Part shown: positions 24,851-36,305 of the stretch, in pieces | How the letters are laid out: each line of letters begins with the position of its first letter | How positions within the stretch are numbered: the stretch's first letter is position 1 | Origin: Flabesymbios commensalis | Taxonomy: Eukaryota > Annelida > Polychaeta > Terebellida > Flabelligeridae | Direction: 5' to 3' | Length of the DNA stretch: 64,000 bases | Assembly: GCA_964017125.1 (NCBI GenBank) | Contig: OZ024902.1 | Span: 55,347,245 to 55,411,244 of the forward strand | Notes under the pieces: generated by a model | Databases searched by the model: none | What the model saw: only the letters and a program-made list of their open reading frames with translations | What the model was told of the DNA's origin: nothing | Translations under genes and position numbers: made by a program

Positions 24851-25737
24851 TTCATGCACAAATGCATGAATTTAAAATAATTTAAAATTTAAAATGTTAC
24901 TTCTTCAATATATTTTTTGTTAAATTAAGAGATTAAAAATGTTTATTTCATTGGTAGTTGTGTATATTTAATTTTAGGTTGTCAAGTTATGCTTATTATC
25001 TCTTATATCCATAAAATCAAATGGCCATTTCAGAGATTTACGTCCGACACCGAAAAAGTTTACGTCCGACACCATGATTACTTCATTCCTGTTTCAACAA
25101 ATTGAACAGGATTGAACTATGTTGCCTATCATTACAATCACACAATACTGTTTAATTAAACTGTACCAAAAAATATGGTACAAAGTTGCACAAATCACAG
25201 AAAATTTGATAACAACACTGCATTCACAAAAAATGGCTATTCTCTGATTACGTCCGACACCGGCTATTTTTCGCATATTTTCCAAAAGTGGAACTGTAAC
25301 CAGTAATAATTACCATGCCAAATCATTAAGGTAGCACAGACACATGTATTAATGAATAAATTTATTCTCTGCTTATTTTATTTTGAGCTTGGCAATTGGG
25401 TAAAGTGTGCGAAGTTTACGTCCGAAATTATGGAATTGCCCTCCTGTGTCACTGGTATGAAAGAATACAATTAATTAAATTAGGTGATTTGAAAACAATA
25501 ACTATAATTTTATCAATTGAAAAGATAAATTTGGTCAACATAAGCGGTAAGGTATTGTCAAGGTATTCTAGTGGTTGAAATTGCTGGAACCATCATTTTA
25601 CTAGGATGATCAGTTGATTACCAAAAGCTCATAAATGAAATTTGGCCAGCACATCTTCATAACCACAATAACTTCAATCAGCTGGGTCCTTGGCTTTCTG
25701 AACAGAAGACAGAAAGATATCAGATGGCCACAATTAA

Positions 25738-25955
25738 AGGCCCATACCCAAGCTAAAATCAGAAAAAAATAGGTGATTTTAAATAGCTTTTTAATATAAC
25801 CATTGATGTAAATTAGACTAAAACTGCAAGTTTTTAAATTTTTGTGCTGTGCATTTACCAGTTAGGCTAGATATAGACAAATTTCCTGATTTCTTATTTT
25901 AGACAACCACGTGACGTCAAAAATGCGAAATACTGGAATTTTGTCGTTCTTTTTT
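25738..25955. repeat. M1 MITE, left half only
   Basis: After TTAA (25734-25737): AGGCCCATACCCAAGCTAAA, then the family body to GAAATACTGGAATTTTGTCG. The right terminus is missing and the copy is more diverged than the other M1 elements. Confidence 0.7.
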
Positions 25956-26492
25956 CAAACTGAACATCGAATAGTTGATCCAAATTGCCCATCGAAGCTG
26001 CCCTCACTGTGATCGAATTTGTCCTCATTCACCATGTCCCTTATATTATTATTATCCATATTATTTATTTAAGAGTTTAAACTTGTAGCCCCGACATTAG
26101 TATTATAAAAAATAGTATGTTTACACATTGCAACTACAAATATACTCATATGTCTAATGTTTTGCTGCCAGTAACTGGTTTAGGTTGAGGGTTAATGATT
26201 TAATTCAACCCCCCCTACCTGTTTCTGGTTCCTGCCTAGATATATCTGGCTCCTACTAGGCTACAGTATTACTGTATTCGACTTTATCAGGGTATTGCCG
26301 TGATGTAAGTTGAACCCAAAAGTTACTCTAACCTGTGGAAATATCTATTTGTAGTGGTGAGGTGTTGTTGCCCTGTCCTCTGATGTCTTCGTCCCAAACC
26401 TAGGCTTACAGAATTTAGCCCACGCAAATCAACTCCTTGTCAAATGGGTAGAATTGCATAGAATTTTTCTTTGCGATAGGCCTACCCAGCAG

Positions 26493-26898
26493 GCAATTTC
26501 CCGTACGTCGGCTAATCTCAACTCAATAGGCCTACAACGTCGCATCGTTTTTCCAAGGAAAAAAACATCAGTACAACGTCAAAAGGATGCCGGAGGCAGG
26601 TTGAAATCACGTTGAAATTTATTATGACGTTCAGGGTTTGACAAATGCTTTTTGTGCTTGGTAGCCCGGATGACTTTCCATGCTACTGGACTACTTAGTA
26701 TGGAGAGTAAAATAACTTCTGGTATCTCAATGTGAAAAGATGGTAGCCTCGGGTGTCCGAGCATGGGATTTGGCGAGCCCTTTACGTTGAAGCAATTTTC
26801 ATATGAAATCTTTTTTCAACATCATTTCATTGTCAGTTTGCTATTTTTCATTGAAGTTTCAACTTTGAAAAGTTTCTACGTCATTGTGCTTGCTGGGC
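26493..26898. repeat. P-related element, longer subtype
   Basis: Starts CCCAGCAGGCAATTTCCC and ends ACGTCATTGTGCTTGCTGGG. The interior carries ACGTTGAAATTTATTATGACG and similar GTTGAA phrases. It is about 406 bp, longer than the usual 110 bp. Confidence 0.55.
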
Positions 26899-27741
26899 TA
26901 CTGTACAAAATTTTCCCTGATAGCTGATGACAATAACAATTAGGCCTAGGCCTAATCATGGCAATTACGAGTTTTTATGCTTATATAAATGTTATATAGA
27001 CCTGTATAGGCCTAGGCTATAGATAATACAGGGGGTCCGGTCCGCCTTTATGAAAGTATGAATTGTGTTCCGTATTTTATATTACTAGAAATTAGTATTA
27101 GATATTTGATAATCATAATGTAACAGAAGGGTATTATCATTTATATGAGGATCTGATTATATTTAAAGTTATAGCCTAGTTAAAAATCTGCTTGAAACTG
27201 TTAACAGGTGTAACGGGACTGACATGATCTGTACTCAGTGTAGCAGCCAATAAAATTAACGTCTGGCCGTCCGACCTTACCTATATTAAATTTGTAATGT
27301 CCGAATAAAATTGGCAGTCACCTGCCTGACCTGTCGCATAACATTCATGGATCTCCATCATCGAAAAATGTCAGCCACGGCAAGGAATGTGTGAACTTAA
27401 TCGCTGAAACATTACGTATACAGTAGAACCTGCTATGAGCAGCCACCCTTGCAACACACCTGCTGGCTTGAGTGCAAATGGCCTGCTGCTTAAATGATGC
27501 AATGTTACAAAATATAGCACATAAGCTGATGGTGATTGAACAACAAAAAATCTTTTTATAAATCCATGATGGGGTGGGGTACCTGTTTCATACCTGGTTA
27601 TATTTCCATAGTCCTTACACACTGACTGATCAAAATGCTCGCAAAATGCCTGTGACCAAGTTGACCCGACTAATGGTGTGATGGATCATGAAATAATATT
27701 AACAATCGCAACAGTGAAATATATAGTTTACAGCTTATTAA

Positions 27742-27860
27742 CCCTTGTTCTGTTAGGACCTTATACTAAATACTGTAATCGGGTTTCATACTAAATGCCA
27801 TCTTGTAACACATCTTGTGGTATATGCTCAGTTAGTCAAATAATTCAATTTGGGACAATA
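27742..27860. repeat. M3 fragment
   Basis: After TTAA: CCCTTGTTCTGTTAGG, then AACACATCTTGTGGTATATG and GCTCAGTTAGTCAAATAATTC, matching the left part of the M3 copy at 33349. Confidence 0.5.
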
Positions 27861-28036
27861 CTCAAGAACAATTCAGCAGTATTGTCTGTGTCTTCTAATA
27901 TATGCTTAAATATATTTTTTTTTATGCTGATCAAGATATTAGCTTTTTACTAATACTGTATTGAAATGCTTGACAATATATTTTTGTGTTACAGGCTTTT
28001 CAGAACACGCACCATTTCATTCCCAACGTCCTAGCA

Positions 28037-28577
28037 ATGGCACAATTTGCTGATGAACCCCATTCACTCTTCTATGATGATGTGTGTTTCTATGATGACG
28101 CACCAGCACCAAGTGATGAAATATGGAAGAAGTTTGAGTTACTACCTACACCTCCGAGGTCTCCACAGAGAGACAAGCCTACTCTAGGACAGAGTTTGGC
28201 AGAGACTTGTGGCGGTGAAAGCTTTCTCACTCATACTTGTACAATTATAAATGAATCTGTCTGTGTTGTTTGTGATGGAAATCTAAAATCAAAACTAATT
28301 CAGGATATTATGTGGTCACCGGGAACTGAATATCATTTGGGTACCAGTAAAACCTGTAAAGCGCCCAAGAAAAGTGATTCTACAAATGACACAACAGTTG
28401 TTCTCAAGAAAAAAACAACAGGACTAATTTCAGTGGAGGTGAACAATGGTGGAAAAACAACACATGTAGAAATTCCAACATCAGAATGTGTTGATCCTGT
28501 TGAAGTATTTCCCTTCCCAGTGAGTAAGGCATATCATGGAGGAAAAAAACTCTGCACAGATACCCCATCTGATACAG
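28037..28577 (+). CDS. Myc: Myc proto-oncogene protein, coding exon 2 (first of two coding exons)
   Basis: Myc is a bHLH-leucine zipper transcription factor that binds E-boxes with Max in the nucleus and drives growth genes. This exon (acceptor TGTTACAG at 27987-27994, donor ACAG|GTAAAT) encodes residues 1-180 plus one base of codon 181. Visible parts: an acidic/aromatic Myc box 0-like start (SLFYDDVCFYDD, 10-21); Myc box I DEIWKKFELLPTPPRSP at 27-43, with T38 and S42 matching the vertebrate T58/S62 phosphodegron; Myc box II-like LIQDIMWSPG at 87-96; and Myc box IIIa-like SECVDPVEVFPFPVSKA at 149-165. The ATG at 28037 is the first in frame in this exon. Together with exon 3 the protein is 402 residues, close to the 439 of human MYC. 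Nothing looks broken. Confidence 0.95.
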
Positions 28578-29117
28578 GTAAATTATTATCCTCAATGTTG
28601 TACTGTAGAGCAGCATTCAAAATGGTTGTCCAGTCAAAATTTCAGGTTGTCCCCTCAAATTTGATCTTCCCACACCTTTCAAGCAATGAAAACTTTGTTA
28701 ACTTTGACAGTCACCAACCAGTAAAATGTCCCTCAAATTTATTTAATCGAAAAAAAGATATTCGTCCACTCAGATAAATTTTGTAACCTCCTGAGTAGGC
28801 CTATATACCAAGCTGCTATTGCTTGTCCAAAGCAAATTATTGTTTTCACAATCGCAAAAGCCTTATTTTGAATGCTGCATGTTGTACAATTAAATCACAA
28901 TTAAAATTATTTGATCATATAAATTATTTGATCACCATATAGATCAAATAATTCACACTGTGAAATAAAAGTTCCTGCTGGAAAAGGTTTACAGCATCTG
29001 TCAACAATCCATTAATTTAAAGTGTATTCTGGATAGATGTTGTAAACTGATTTTTTTCAACCAGTACTAACTACACTTTACACAAATATTTATTTTTCAT
29101 CCACATGTGCTTGTTAT

Positions 29118-29270
29118 CCCTTTCACCGCAGGATTTTAACGTCATATATTGCCTGAGCACTGAATTAATAAATTTTTTAACTAAAAACAGTAATTAATAA
29201 TGTCGCCAAAAAGGCGACATCCGCAGTCTGCCAGGGGGTCGCCTTTTGGCGAAATCCCCGGTGAAAGGGG
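29118..29270. repeat. M6 MITE-like hairpin
   Basis: CCCTTTCACCGCAGG to CCCCGGTGAAAGGGG, with an inner pair TGTCGCCAAAAAGGCGACA and a second GTCGCCTTTTGGCGA. Flanks are TTAT and TTCA, suggestive of an old TTAA target. Confidence 0.6.
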
Positions 29271-29661
29271 TTCAATATTTGTATAATTTACAAGTAGGCA
29301 CAAGAGATTAAAATTGTATATTTTTTACTGCTGGTCAGTCAAAATTTTTTGACAATAAGTAGCAAAGTTAATCATGATAACATAGATTTCTAAATATATG
29401 GTCTTTAGGGGTAAAAGATCCTGAAAAGCCTGTTGTTTCTGAATATCCAACACATGGTCCTGCCCAGAGATTGGTTAATGGTGGGCGGTCTTGACACCAA
29501 AAGGTCAATTTTTATACTACAGCCATGTTTTTGTACACAAAATACTCAATTTTTCCAACTGTTGTGGTGGGCGGCATGTCAGAGTGCTGGGTGCGGCCGC
29601 CCACCGTGGGCAGAACCCTGCCGACAGATCATATTTGAAACCCTAAGTTTCTATGACAGTT

Positions 29662-30848
29662 TTTATCCCCCGCCCGACGAAGTGGGGGCGGGGGTATTGG
29701 CGTCGCCTCAGATGTCCGTCCCGCGTCCAGATGTCCGCATTTCGTTTCCGGAGCAGAACTCTTGTTACCCGTGCATGGATTTCTGTAATTTTCGACACGC
29801 ACATCCCTTGGGGGGTGTAGATGTGCCTTTTTGGGTTTTTGAAATATTTCCTGCTTGATTGGCCGACCATCGGCCATTACTAACTTTAATATGCCTGATA
29901 TCTGACAGACCATTACTACAAAACAAAATGTGCGGTGTCAGGTAGGGATATGCTCTGAAAATTTTCAACTTGATCAAATTCAAAATGGCCGACTATCGGC
30001 CGTAATTAACTTTAATATGCCTGATATCTGACAAACCGTGCCATATAGCTAGACCATTACTACAAAAACAAAATGTGCGGTTTCAGGTAGGGATATGCTC
30101 TGAAAATTGTCATTTTGATCAAATTCAAAATGGCCGACTATCGGCCATAATTAACTTTAATATGCATGATACCGGACAAACTGTGCCAGATAGTTAGATG
30201 CTCTAACCTTCAAAATTGGCATAATTTGGAAAATGATGATGATAAAAGTTATTTGTACACTTCTTTAATTTTTCTGATCCAAAAAATAATATTCATTCTG
30301 TCGAAATTTGCATAAATTCAAGATGGCAGACAAAGAACAAAATAGGCCAATTGTTATCAAAGTTTTTGAAACGTGCACAGTAAAAGCAAAGTGAGTCATC
30401 ATCTCAACTGTGTACAATCACTGTTTACGGAGATGGGGCTACGCCCCTTTCGAAACCCCATAAATATAGTTTTAGAGCAGCCGCGCGCGAAAAATGGGTC
30501 ACTTTTTAGGGTAAGAAATGTTTTTTTTTGCTAGAGAAAAACACATACAATTAAAATCTAAAAAATTCAACATTGATAAGGCATTAAATCTATTCACAGC
30601 ATCAACCCTTGGAAAAAAAATCCATAGGATATGTACCAGTCCAATAAATACTATAAAACGAAATGTATGGTTTCAGTGAGGGATATATATGTATATACCC
30701 CCTTAATTTGCGACCAACATTGACTTCAATATCTGTAATATACACAGTTATCTAGATAGGTGGATCATTATTGTAGAACAGAATGTGAGACTTCAGGGAA
30801 GTATGCACCCTGTAAAATTCCTATCACGCGGGCGGGGCGGGGGATTAT
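29662..30848. repeat. Dispersed repeat in Myc intron 2 with internal tandem units
   Basis: Begins TATCCCCCGCCCGACGAAG and ends GCGGGCGGGGCGGGGGATTA, an inverted C/G-rich pair. Three tandem units of about 130-145 bp start at about 29859, 29990 and 30130, each with ACTATCGGCC, AACTTTAATATGCCTGATAT and GGTAGGGATATGCTCTGAAA. Related text (ACAAAATGTGAGGTTTGAGG, AGGGATATATATGCC) occurs at 53930-55230. Confidence 0.55.
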
Positions 30849-31245
30849 GGTGGCCGGCTGGCCTCTTGTTGTTTCATGTCAATTTGTCAGGTTTTATTTA
30901 AAAAATTATTTATAAAATTTTTTTTAAAAAGTTTACTCACCTACCCTATTTTTGAGGGCCATGTTAAACTGGAATAAACTCACCTATCAACCTAGTTTGG
31001 GAAAACAAACTTTTATAATCGGATAAAGTTATTTTTTTGTCTTATTGTTGAACGGCCTGGGTACAAATTAAAGTTAGATAACTTGGTGTAACAAAAGGGT
31101 AAATGGTACACTCCAAAAGTTCACATGTGTAGTTTTGAAAATATTTTGTAGTTATTAACCCAAGCTCGACACACCTTGTTTTTTTTCTGTCATCGGATAT
31201 GAAATATTGAAGATCATTTTTACTACTATTAATGTATTTTTGCAG

Positions 31246-31913
31246 ATGGGGACGACGAAGATGAAGATGATGACGAGATCGACGTAGTGACTGTTACAAC
31301 GGAGAAATCAACAAATCCACCACAAGAAAGCAAAGTTCCCCGTCGCACAATTTTACCTGCCTCAAGTTCCATTTCTGCTCAAGTTGCTGCAATGCATAAC
31401 TATAGCTCATCACGGACATCTGTGGTTGTGCGATCTGCACCTCAAAGTCCTTCACATAGTAATCACAGAGTTAAACGGACATATTCAAGTCCAAATTCAC
31501 CTCAACCTATTGTCAAACGTTCTCGTAATGGTGTAAATGAAGCTGAACTAAGATTTGCTGTGCAGAAGCTGGAAATGCGACAGAACATGTGCTCTTCTTC
31601 TTATGGACATTGTGGTAGTGCAGACAGCAGCCGACCTAGCTCAGACTCTGAAGACAATGAGGGTAAACGTGCCCAGCATAATGTGCTGGAACGTAAACGA
31701 AGGAACGATTTGAAATATAGTTTCCTTAAGTTAAGAGACGCTGTCCCTGTTATTGCCACACAAGACAAAGCTGCTAAAGTGACTATTTTGAGAAGAGCAG
31801 TGGATTACATGAGTAATTTAGAAAACCGGCATAGGAATCTTCTCTCAGAACTGGAAAGGCAACGAGAGCTCAATGCGCTGCTAAAAAAGAAAGTGTCCAA
31901 ATTGTTTGAATAA
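31246..31913 (+). CDS. Myc: Myc proto-oncogene protein, coding exon 3 (C-terminal half)
   Basis: Continues codon 181 (G|AT) and encodes residues 181-402. In order: acidic GDDEDEDDDEIDVVTV (182-197), the counterpart of vertebrate Myc box IIIb; Ser/Pro-rich linker with AMHNYSSSR (about 229-237), resembling the vertebrate HNYAAP segment; basic IVKRSRNG (269-276) at the place of the main vertebrate nuclear signal; basic region KRAQHNVLERKRRN (321-334) with the E-box-reading His325, Glu329 and Arg333; helix-loop-helix to about 372; leucine zipper to the end (LLSELERQRELNALLKKKV). The stop TAA is at 31911. A clear Myc box IV is not obvious. The Max-dimerising zipper is complete. Confidence 0.95.
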
Positions 31914-32360
31914 TTTGTTGTGTATGATGGAGACGGCTGAAAAGCATTCCATCCATAATTCGTCAGCACATGTTTTTGTCGGCTGGTCAGACAAAATAAA
32001 AAACTCGCATTCTACTGGTGGTTCATTGAGTACATATCTGTTTGATAACACCGAAAGTGTTCATTCTTCGTTAATGTCTTGAAATAATTTCGTGCTCTTT
32101 TTGTACTAAACATGACTCCACATGTATGCAGCTCTTGTCATAATATGTTATGTCACGGTTGCATATATTTGCAAAATGTTTTTTGCAAAATGCTTGATTC
32201 AAAAAACCCTCATCATACCTTTGCAGAATTTCAGGTGGTTCTCGAATTACTACAATTATATTTTTACATATAATGTTATTGAAATTGATTTATGAAGTTA
32301 TAATCAATTTTTTTTAGATTTTGATTGAAAAAATAAAATTTATTCAGAAATAGACTGTGG
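31914..32360 (+). other. Myc: Probable Myc 3' UTR
   Basis: AT-rich sequence after the stop with AATAAA at 31995-32000 and 32332-32337; another lies at 33127-33132. I take the 32332 signal as the likely end, but alternative ends are possible. Nothing else is recognised until the M3 element at 33349. Confidence 0.45.
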
Positions 32361-33348
32361 TACATTTGTACACTAATGACAATGCACGTCTAGTGAAATG
32401 CAGTACCGGTCAACTGTCTCTAAATATTTCTGCGCTTTACCTTATTAATTGTTGACCTTCAATTTTTCACAGAAATGCTTTCATTGCTAATGACTTTTTG
32501 TTATGAATTACTGTACGCACCCATACACTTGTTATTTCTCAGGATTATTATTCTAGGCAGCATTGGTAAATGGAAACCTTAATACATTTATTGCACTACA
32601 GAACTTGTTCTTTAGAATCAATGTTATTTGTATGTATATCTTTGTTGAAAAAAATATATCTTTTGATTTGTCTATTGCTTGTTACCCTTTTAATGATTTT
32701 GTGATATTGATTACCCGTCTTTTGTTTTGTATATAAAGCACACATCATTTAAAATCCCTGTTAACTTTTTTCCTGCCATTTTTTCAAAATATGATTAAAT
32801 GAATTGGCAGTGGAGGTGTTAAAATGATCATGTATATAATGGAGATCAAAATCCTTGAATTTCCGAAAAACATTTCTCCAAAGTTACTGCAACCTGTAGT
32901 GTTTGTTAGTATGAACCCTAAAATAGGTTCAATACTAAATTTAAAAATGGTGGATTTAATTTTGCCTATTCATTATAAAGTTTAGCAACGTATATTGACA
33001 AAACATTTGCAGTATTATTATGCTTTAGTATATGGGCACTAGAAGTAGCTATTAAAGGTTTTTTATTTACATTTTGTTGTATAAGCAAGCTATTGTGTTC
33101 ATAATGATAACCCTGTTTTGACATGTAATAAAAAGTTTGGTTTTCCACATTTGTTTCTATTATCAAGAAAATGGTTCCTGACATTTTTAAAATAGACTTT
33201 AATATATGACCTTGATTTAAGTATGAATGAGATGTATTATTCTTTCCTTTTTCAATGTAACAAAACTGTATTCTTCGATAATCGATCCATCTTAGAAAGT
33301 CGTTTGATCATATAACTGATCTTAATTGTAGATAATTTGAGGTTTCAA

Positions 33349-33592
33349 CCCTTGTCCTGCTGTCCCTGATATATGCGATTTTAAGCATATCTTGAGGCAA
33401 TTAATATGTTACTGAAATGGATAATATAGTTTGTGGTAGACGCACAGTTAGTAAAATAACTCAGACTCTGTTTAAAAATTGTATATTTAAAAAAAATGAA
33501 ATATTCTTTGTCATTTGAAGCTGGGAATTGCGTCTGCAATTGCAGCTTCAAATTATGAAAAATACAATTGAAACAATTTAGCAGGACAAGGG
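33349..33592. mobile_element. M3 MITE, complete
   Basis: CCCTTGTCCTGCTGTCCC to TTTAGCAGGACAAGGG, with TCAA on the left and TTAA (33593-33596) on the right. It has an inner hairpin (GAAGCTGGGAATTGCGTCTG region). It serves as the uninterrupted reference for the nested copy at 5353-5794. Confidence 0.8.
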
Positions 33593-33760
33593 TTAAGTAT
33601 ACACCTTAGAACACTGAAGCAATTAATTGAATTTCAGTCACTTTCAGTTGCCTTGCTACCACAACTAAAAACCTCTTGAATATTACAGGGATTTGGGCTA
33701 ATCAATTCGCCAATCCATGTATATCAATTAACAAATTCTGGACAATTTTCATCAATTTAA

Positions 33761-34017
33761 CCCTTACACTCTACATTAATTCTAGAAGCGCTGAAATATT
33801 TTGATAAATACATGGAAACCAGGTTTTTTTCGAATTTGAAATCATCATAAATGTCTTGGTTATCTCTTTCCGATTCATATGAATACCTATGTTATGGGTC
33901 CACTGTCATTATAAATATTTTATATTTTGCAGTACGGGGATTGATTTCAGATGTCGGAATCTGATGTCTATAGACGTCAGATTTTGACGACTGGAGTCGA
34001 TCTCCACACTGTAAGGG
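33761..34017. mobile_element. M2 MITE
   Basis: TTAA at 33757-33760, start CCCTTACACTC, end CACACTGTAAGGG before TTTAA. It has the family body and a hairpin with several mismatches. Confidence 0.75.
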
Positions 34018-34599
34018 TTTAAAATGTGAATTTGCAACCACTCCACTTGAATTTTTTTCTCTAGCGCCACCCATAACCACCAAGTGGGCGAAAATGATAA
34101 TAGTTGCGCTTGGCAGTGTAAGATTTCTGATTAAAATAGGCTGCTGTAGTGGACATCGGCGCTCTAGAGGTTATAATTAGAATTGTGTCTGTGATATGTA
34201 CATACAATCCTGTACATACGTATTAAAACAAATGTTTGCTAATGCCTTGTTATTACAGTACTTTATTTATAGAAGTTCCCACACCATCATGTACTTGGAA
34301 GTAGATTTCGGGACAAATTCAAATTTGATGAAAATTAATCAGCATTTGCAATGTTACCAAAGCCAATGACTTAGGGTTTCTGAATGACATACTGTCGAAA
34401 TGGTGTTGGCCACTGGTAATTGTTGCAGGGGTTTCAAATCAAAGGATTGCAAGTTGTAAATTAAAATATCCAAAATGTTTGCCACTGCTCTCGAATCTTC
34501 GTTACAATTTTATGTAAATGCTCTTCAATGACATGACTTAACAGACCAGAAAAGTGCAGATTCAGCATAGACCCATGAATGTGTTTACATAATCTTTAA

Positions 34600-34796
34600 C
34601 CCTTTACCGCCGGTGCCGCATATATTTGGGTTTTCATTTTTTATTCGCACATTAAGTACCACCTTTTAAACATGTTAAAGATAAAATGTGACATCAATCC
34701 GGATTATCAGTTGACTTCCATTTTGTCAAAGCTGAATAATTTTCACTCACTTCAAATAGGTGAAAATTCAGATTCAATAATTTTGCGGTTAAAGGG
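34600..34796. mobile_element. M4 MITE
   Basis: TTAA flanks at 34596-34599 and 34797-34800. Start CCCTTTACCGCCGGTGCCGC, end TTTTGCGGTTAAAGGG. It closely matches 61435-61672 but has lost most of the central hairpin. Confidence 0.8.
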
Positions 34797-35003
34797 TTAA
34801 GATAAGACTTGGAATACTGACCTTGCTGCTATGCACCTGTAATGGGGCCACCATTCAATTACCAGGGGAGGGGGGCAGGAGTATTTTTTACATACATATT
34901 TTCTTACTTAATTTTTGTGAAATAAATAATTGAAGTACATGTTATAATAGAATATCTAACTAATTATATAAGCTTATAAGCAGCCTATTAAATGGCCCTT
35001 TAA

Positions 35004-35244
35004 CCCTTTCAGGTCTGACTTTACAATTGTCATCTTCATCCACTACAAGCCGCGAATTGCTGTCATTCTCGACTTGTAGTGAATGAAAATGATTTGATGT
35101 GGTTTAAAAATTAAAGAAAATTACCATGTATTGGTACACCAGTTTCATGGAAATTTTCGTTCTAAAACCCTTGGTTGTAGGAAAATAAAGTTTCTTTTCG
35201 GGGATGTAAAATGATGCTTTAATTCATCAGGAGGGTTTAAAGGG
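35004..35244. mobile_element. M5 MITE
   Basis: TTAA at 35000-35003 and 35245-35248. Start CCCTTTCAGG, hairpin CATCCACTACAAGCCGCG with CGACTTGTAGTGAATG, end GGGTTTAAAGGG. It matches copies at 43678-43914 and 49997-50233. Confidence 0.8.
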
Positions 35245-35579
35245 TTAAAAAAATTGTGAACCCTCCTTTGGCTCGGTTCTTCAACCTCCAGATCAATACT
35301 GCCTAGTTTGGGATTCAACTTGGAGACAAAACCAATTTCTGAGTAAGTGGAATATAAATATTTATCTCCTCATAAACTGAAATAAATATTGAGGCAGAGA
35401 GGAAGTAAAATCAATTTGTCCAATTCAAAAAACTAACCGCCCCCCTCCCATAAATAAATTGTGCCCACAGGATCGCAGTAAGATGCTGCAATTATATATG
35501 TCGCATCAATAGTAAACCAGCAACTGAGCTTACTGTATTTTTTGGGAATTTGTAGGGGTCGTTTAACAGAAAGAATATA

Positions 35580-35735
35580 TGCATACGTTGGGAAGGCAAG
35601 ATGGGCTCATCTCGGCACAAGTCACAGTCAAGAGTGCTGAAATGAGCCCATCTCGCCGTGCATTTTCTCGTACCAACCTAAGCAGTGAAGAGAAGAGCAG
35701 ATAGTGCGAGATGGGCCGATTTCGCCATACGTCTC
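35580..35735. repeat. Iterated GAGATGGGC motif
   Basis: AGATGGGCTCATCTCGGCAC, AATGAGCCCATCTCGCCG and GCGAGATGGGCCGATTTCGCC occur within 150 bp in both orientations. It could be the remnant of another iterated-motif element. No ends found. Confidence 0.4.
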
Positions 35736-36044
35736 GTAGTGAAAGCCAACAGCATGAATGCGAAAATGTAAATTCCCGACGGGATTCTTCAAAATTGGTT
35801 CTGGGTCTGATAAAGAAACTACTGAAATGCAATAATGACACTAGAGCTTCGTATCAGTGTATGACCACGGGGAGAGTGTATAAGGTCCTCAACAAAACGT
35901 ATTGTTTCTAAACAATTAAACAAAATTCAACTTGCGCAATTAACACAACAATTTTTGGCAGCGCTACACACCGAAGATTCTTCACCCAGAAACAAGATTT
36001 TGCGATTTCCTTGCAAAAAGAATTAATGAACCTCGTTGTAATAA

Positions 36045-36153
36045 CCCAGCAGGCACGAGCCGTTGAACCGATGTTGGTGTAATGTTGGGCCACCGTCTGC
36101 GACGCTGACCCAACATTAAACCAACATTGGTTCAATGTCCCGTGCCTGCTGGG
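36045..36153. repeat. P-family palindrome, well preserved
   Basis: CCCAGCAGGCACGAGCCGTTG on the left and TCCCGTGCCTGCTGGG on the right, centre CCACCGTCTGCGACGCTG; 109 bp. Confidence 0.85.
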
Positions 36154-36305
36154 AATGTAACTGACTGCGTCTTGTGAAGGGAGATCACAACAAGGACAGA
36201 GGATTGTCGTGCAAGGAAAATTTATTGCATTTTATCATTCTAGTGTGGCCATGTGTGTGATACAGAGGCCTAGTATATCTGAACTTTGATTAACTTCCCT
36301 TATAT

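Larger units (their letters stand above)
21489..25441. mobile_element. E3: 3.95-kb TIR transposon with iterated TTTACGTCCGACACC
   Basis: Left end GGGCAATTCCATAA and right end TTATGGAATTGCCC form a 14-bp perfect TIR, flanked by TCCT on each side (21485-21488 and 25442-25445), a 4-bp target-site duplication. TTTACGTCCGACACC or a near variant occurs at about 21852, 22018, 22042, 22617, 25037, 25059, 25249 and 25414, all in the + orientation and clustered toward the two ends. A short coding relic at 22917-23085 matches the C-terminal style of an invertebrate transposase-like family. A minisatellite (23340-24850) and E7 lie inside. Confidence 0.75.
18315..27994 (+). other. Myc: Myc intron 1 (predicted)
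   Basis: About 9.7 kb, GTGAGA...TGTTACAG. It holds E2 (19414-20442), E3 (21489-25441) with nested E7 (23804-24656), half of an M1 MITE (25738-25955), a P-related element (26493-26898) and an M3 fragment (27742-27860). Stretches 18315-19413, 20443-21488 and 26899-27740 show no recognisable feature. Confidence 0.5.
28578..31245 (+). other. Myc: Myc intron 2
   Basis: 2668 bp, GTAAAT...TTTTTGCAG, splitting a codon after its first base. It lies just before the acidic stretch, matching my recollection of the vertebrate MYC exon 2/3 boundary. It contains an M6 MITE and a dispersed repeat with C/G-rich ends (29662-30848). An open frame at 29433-29858 lies across this repeat and is not considered a gene. 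Confidence 0.85.

Noticed and set aside
29433-29858. 141-codon open frame in Myc intron 2
   Set aside because: Lies across a dispersed repeat with C/G-rich ends; no domain; both strands open.
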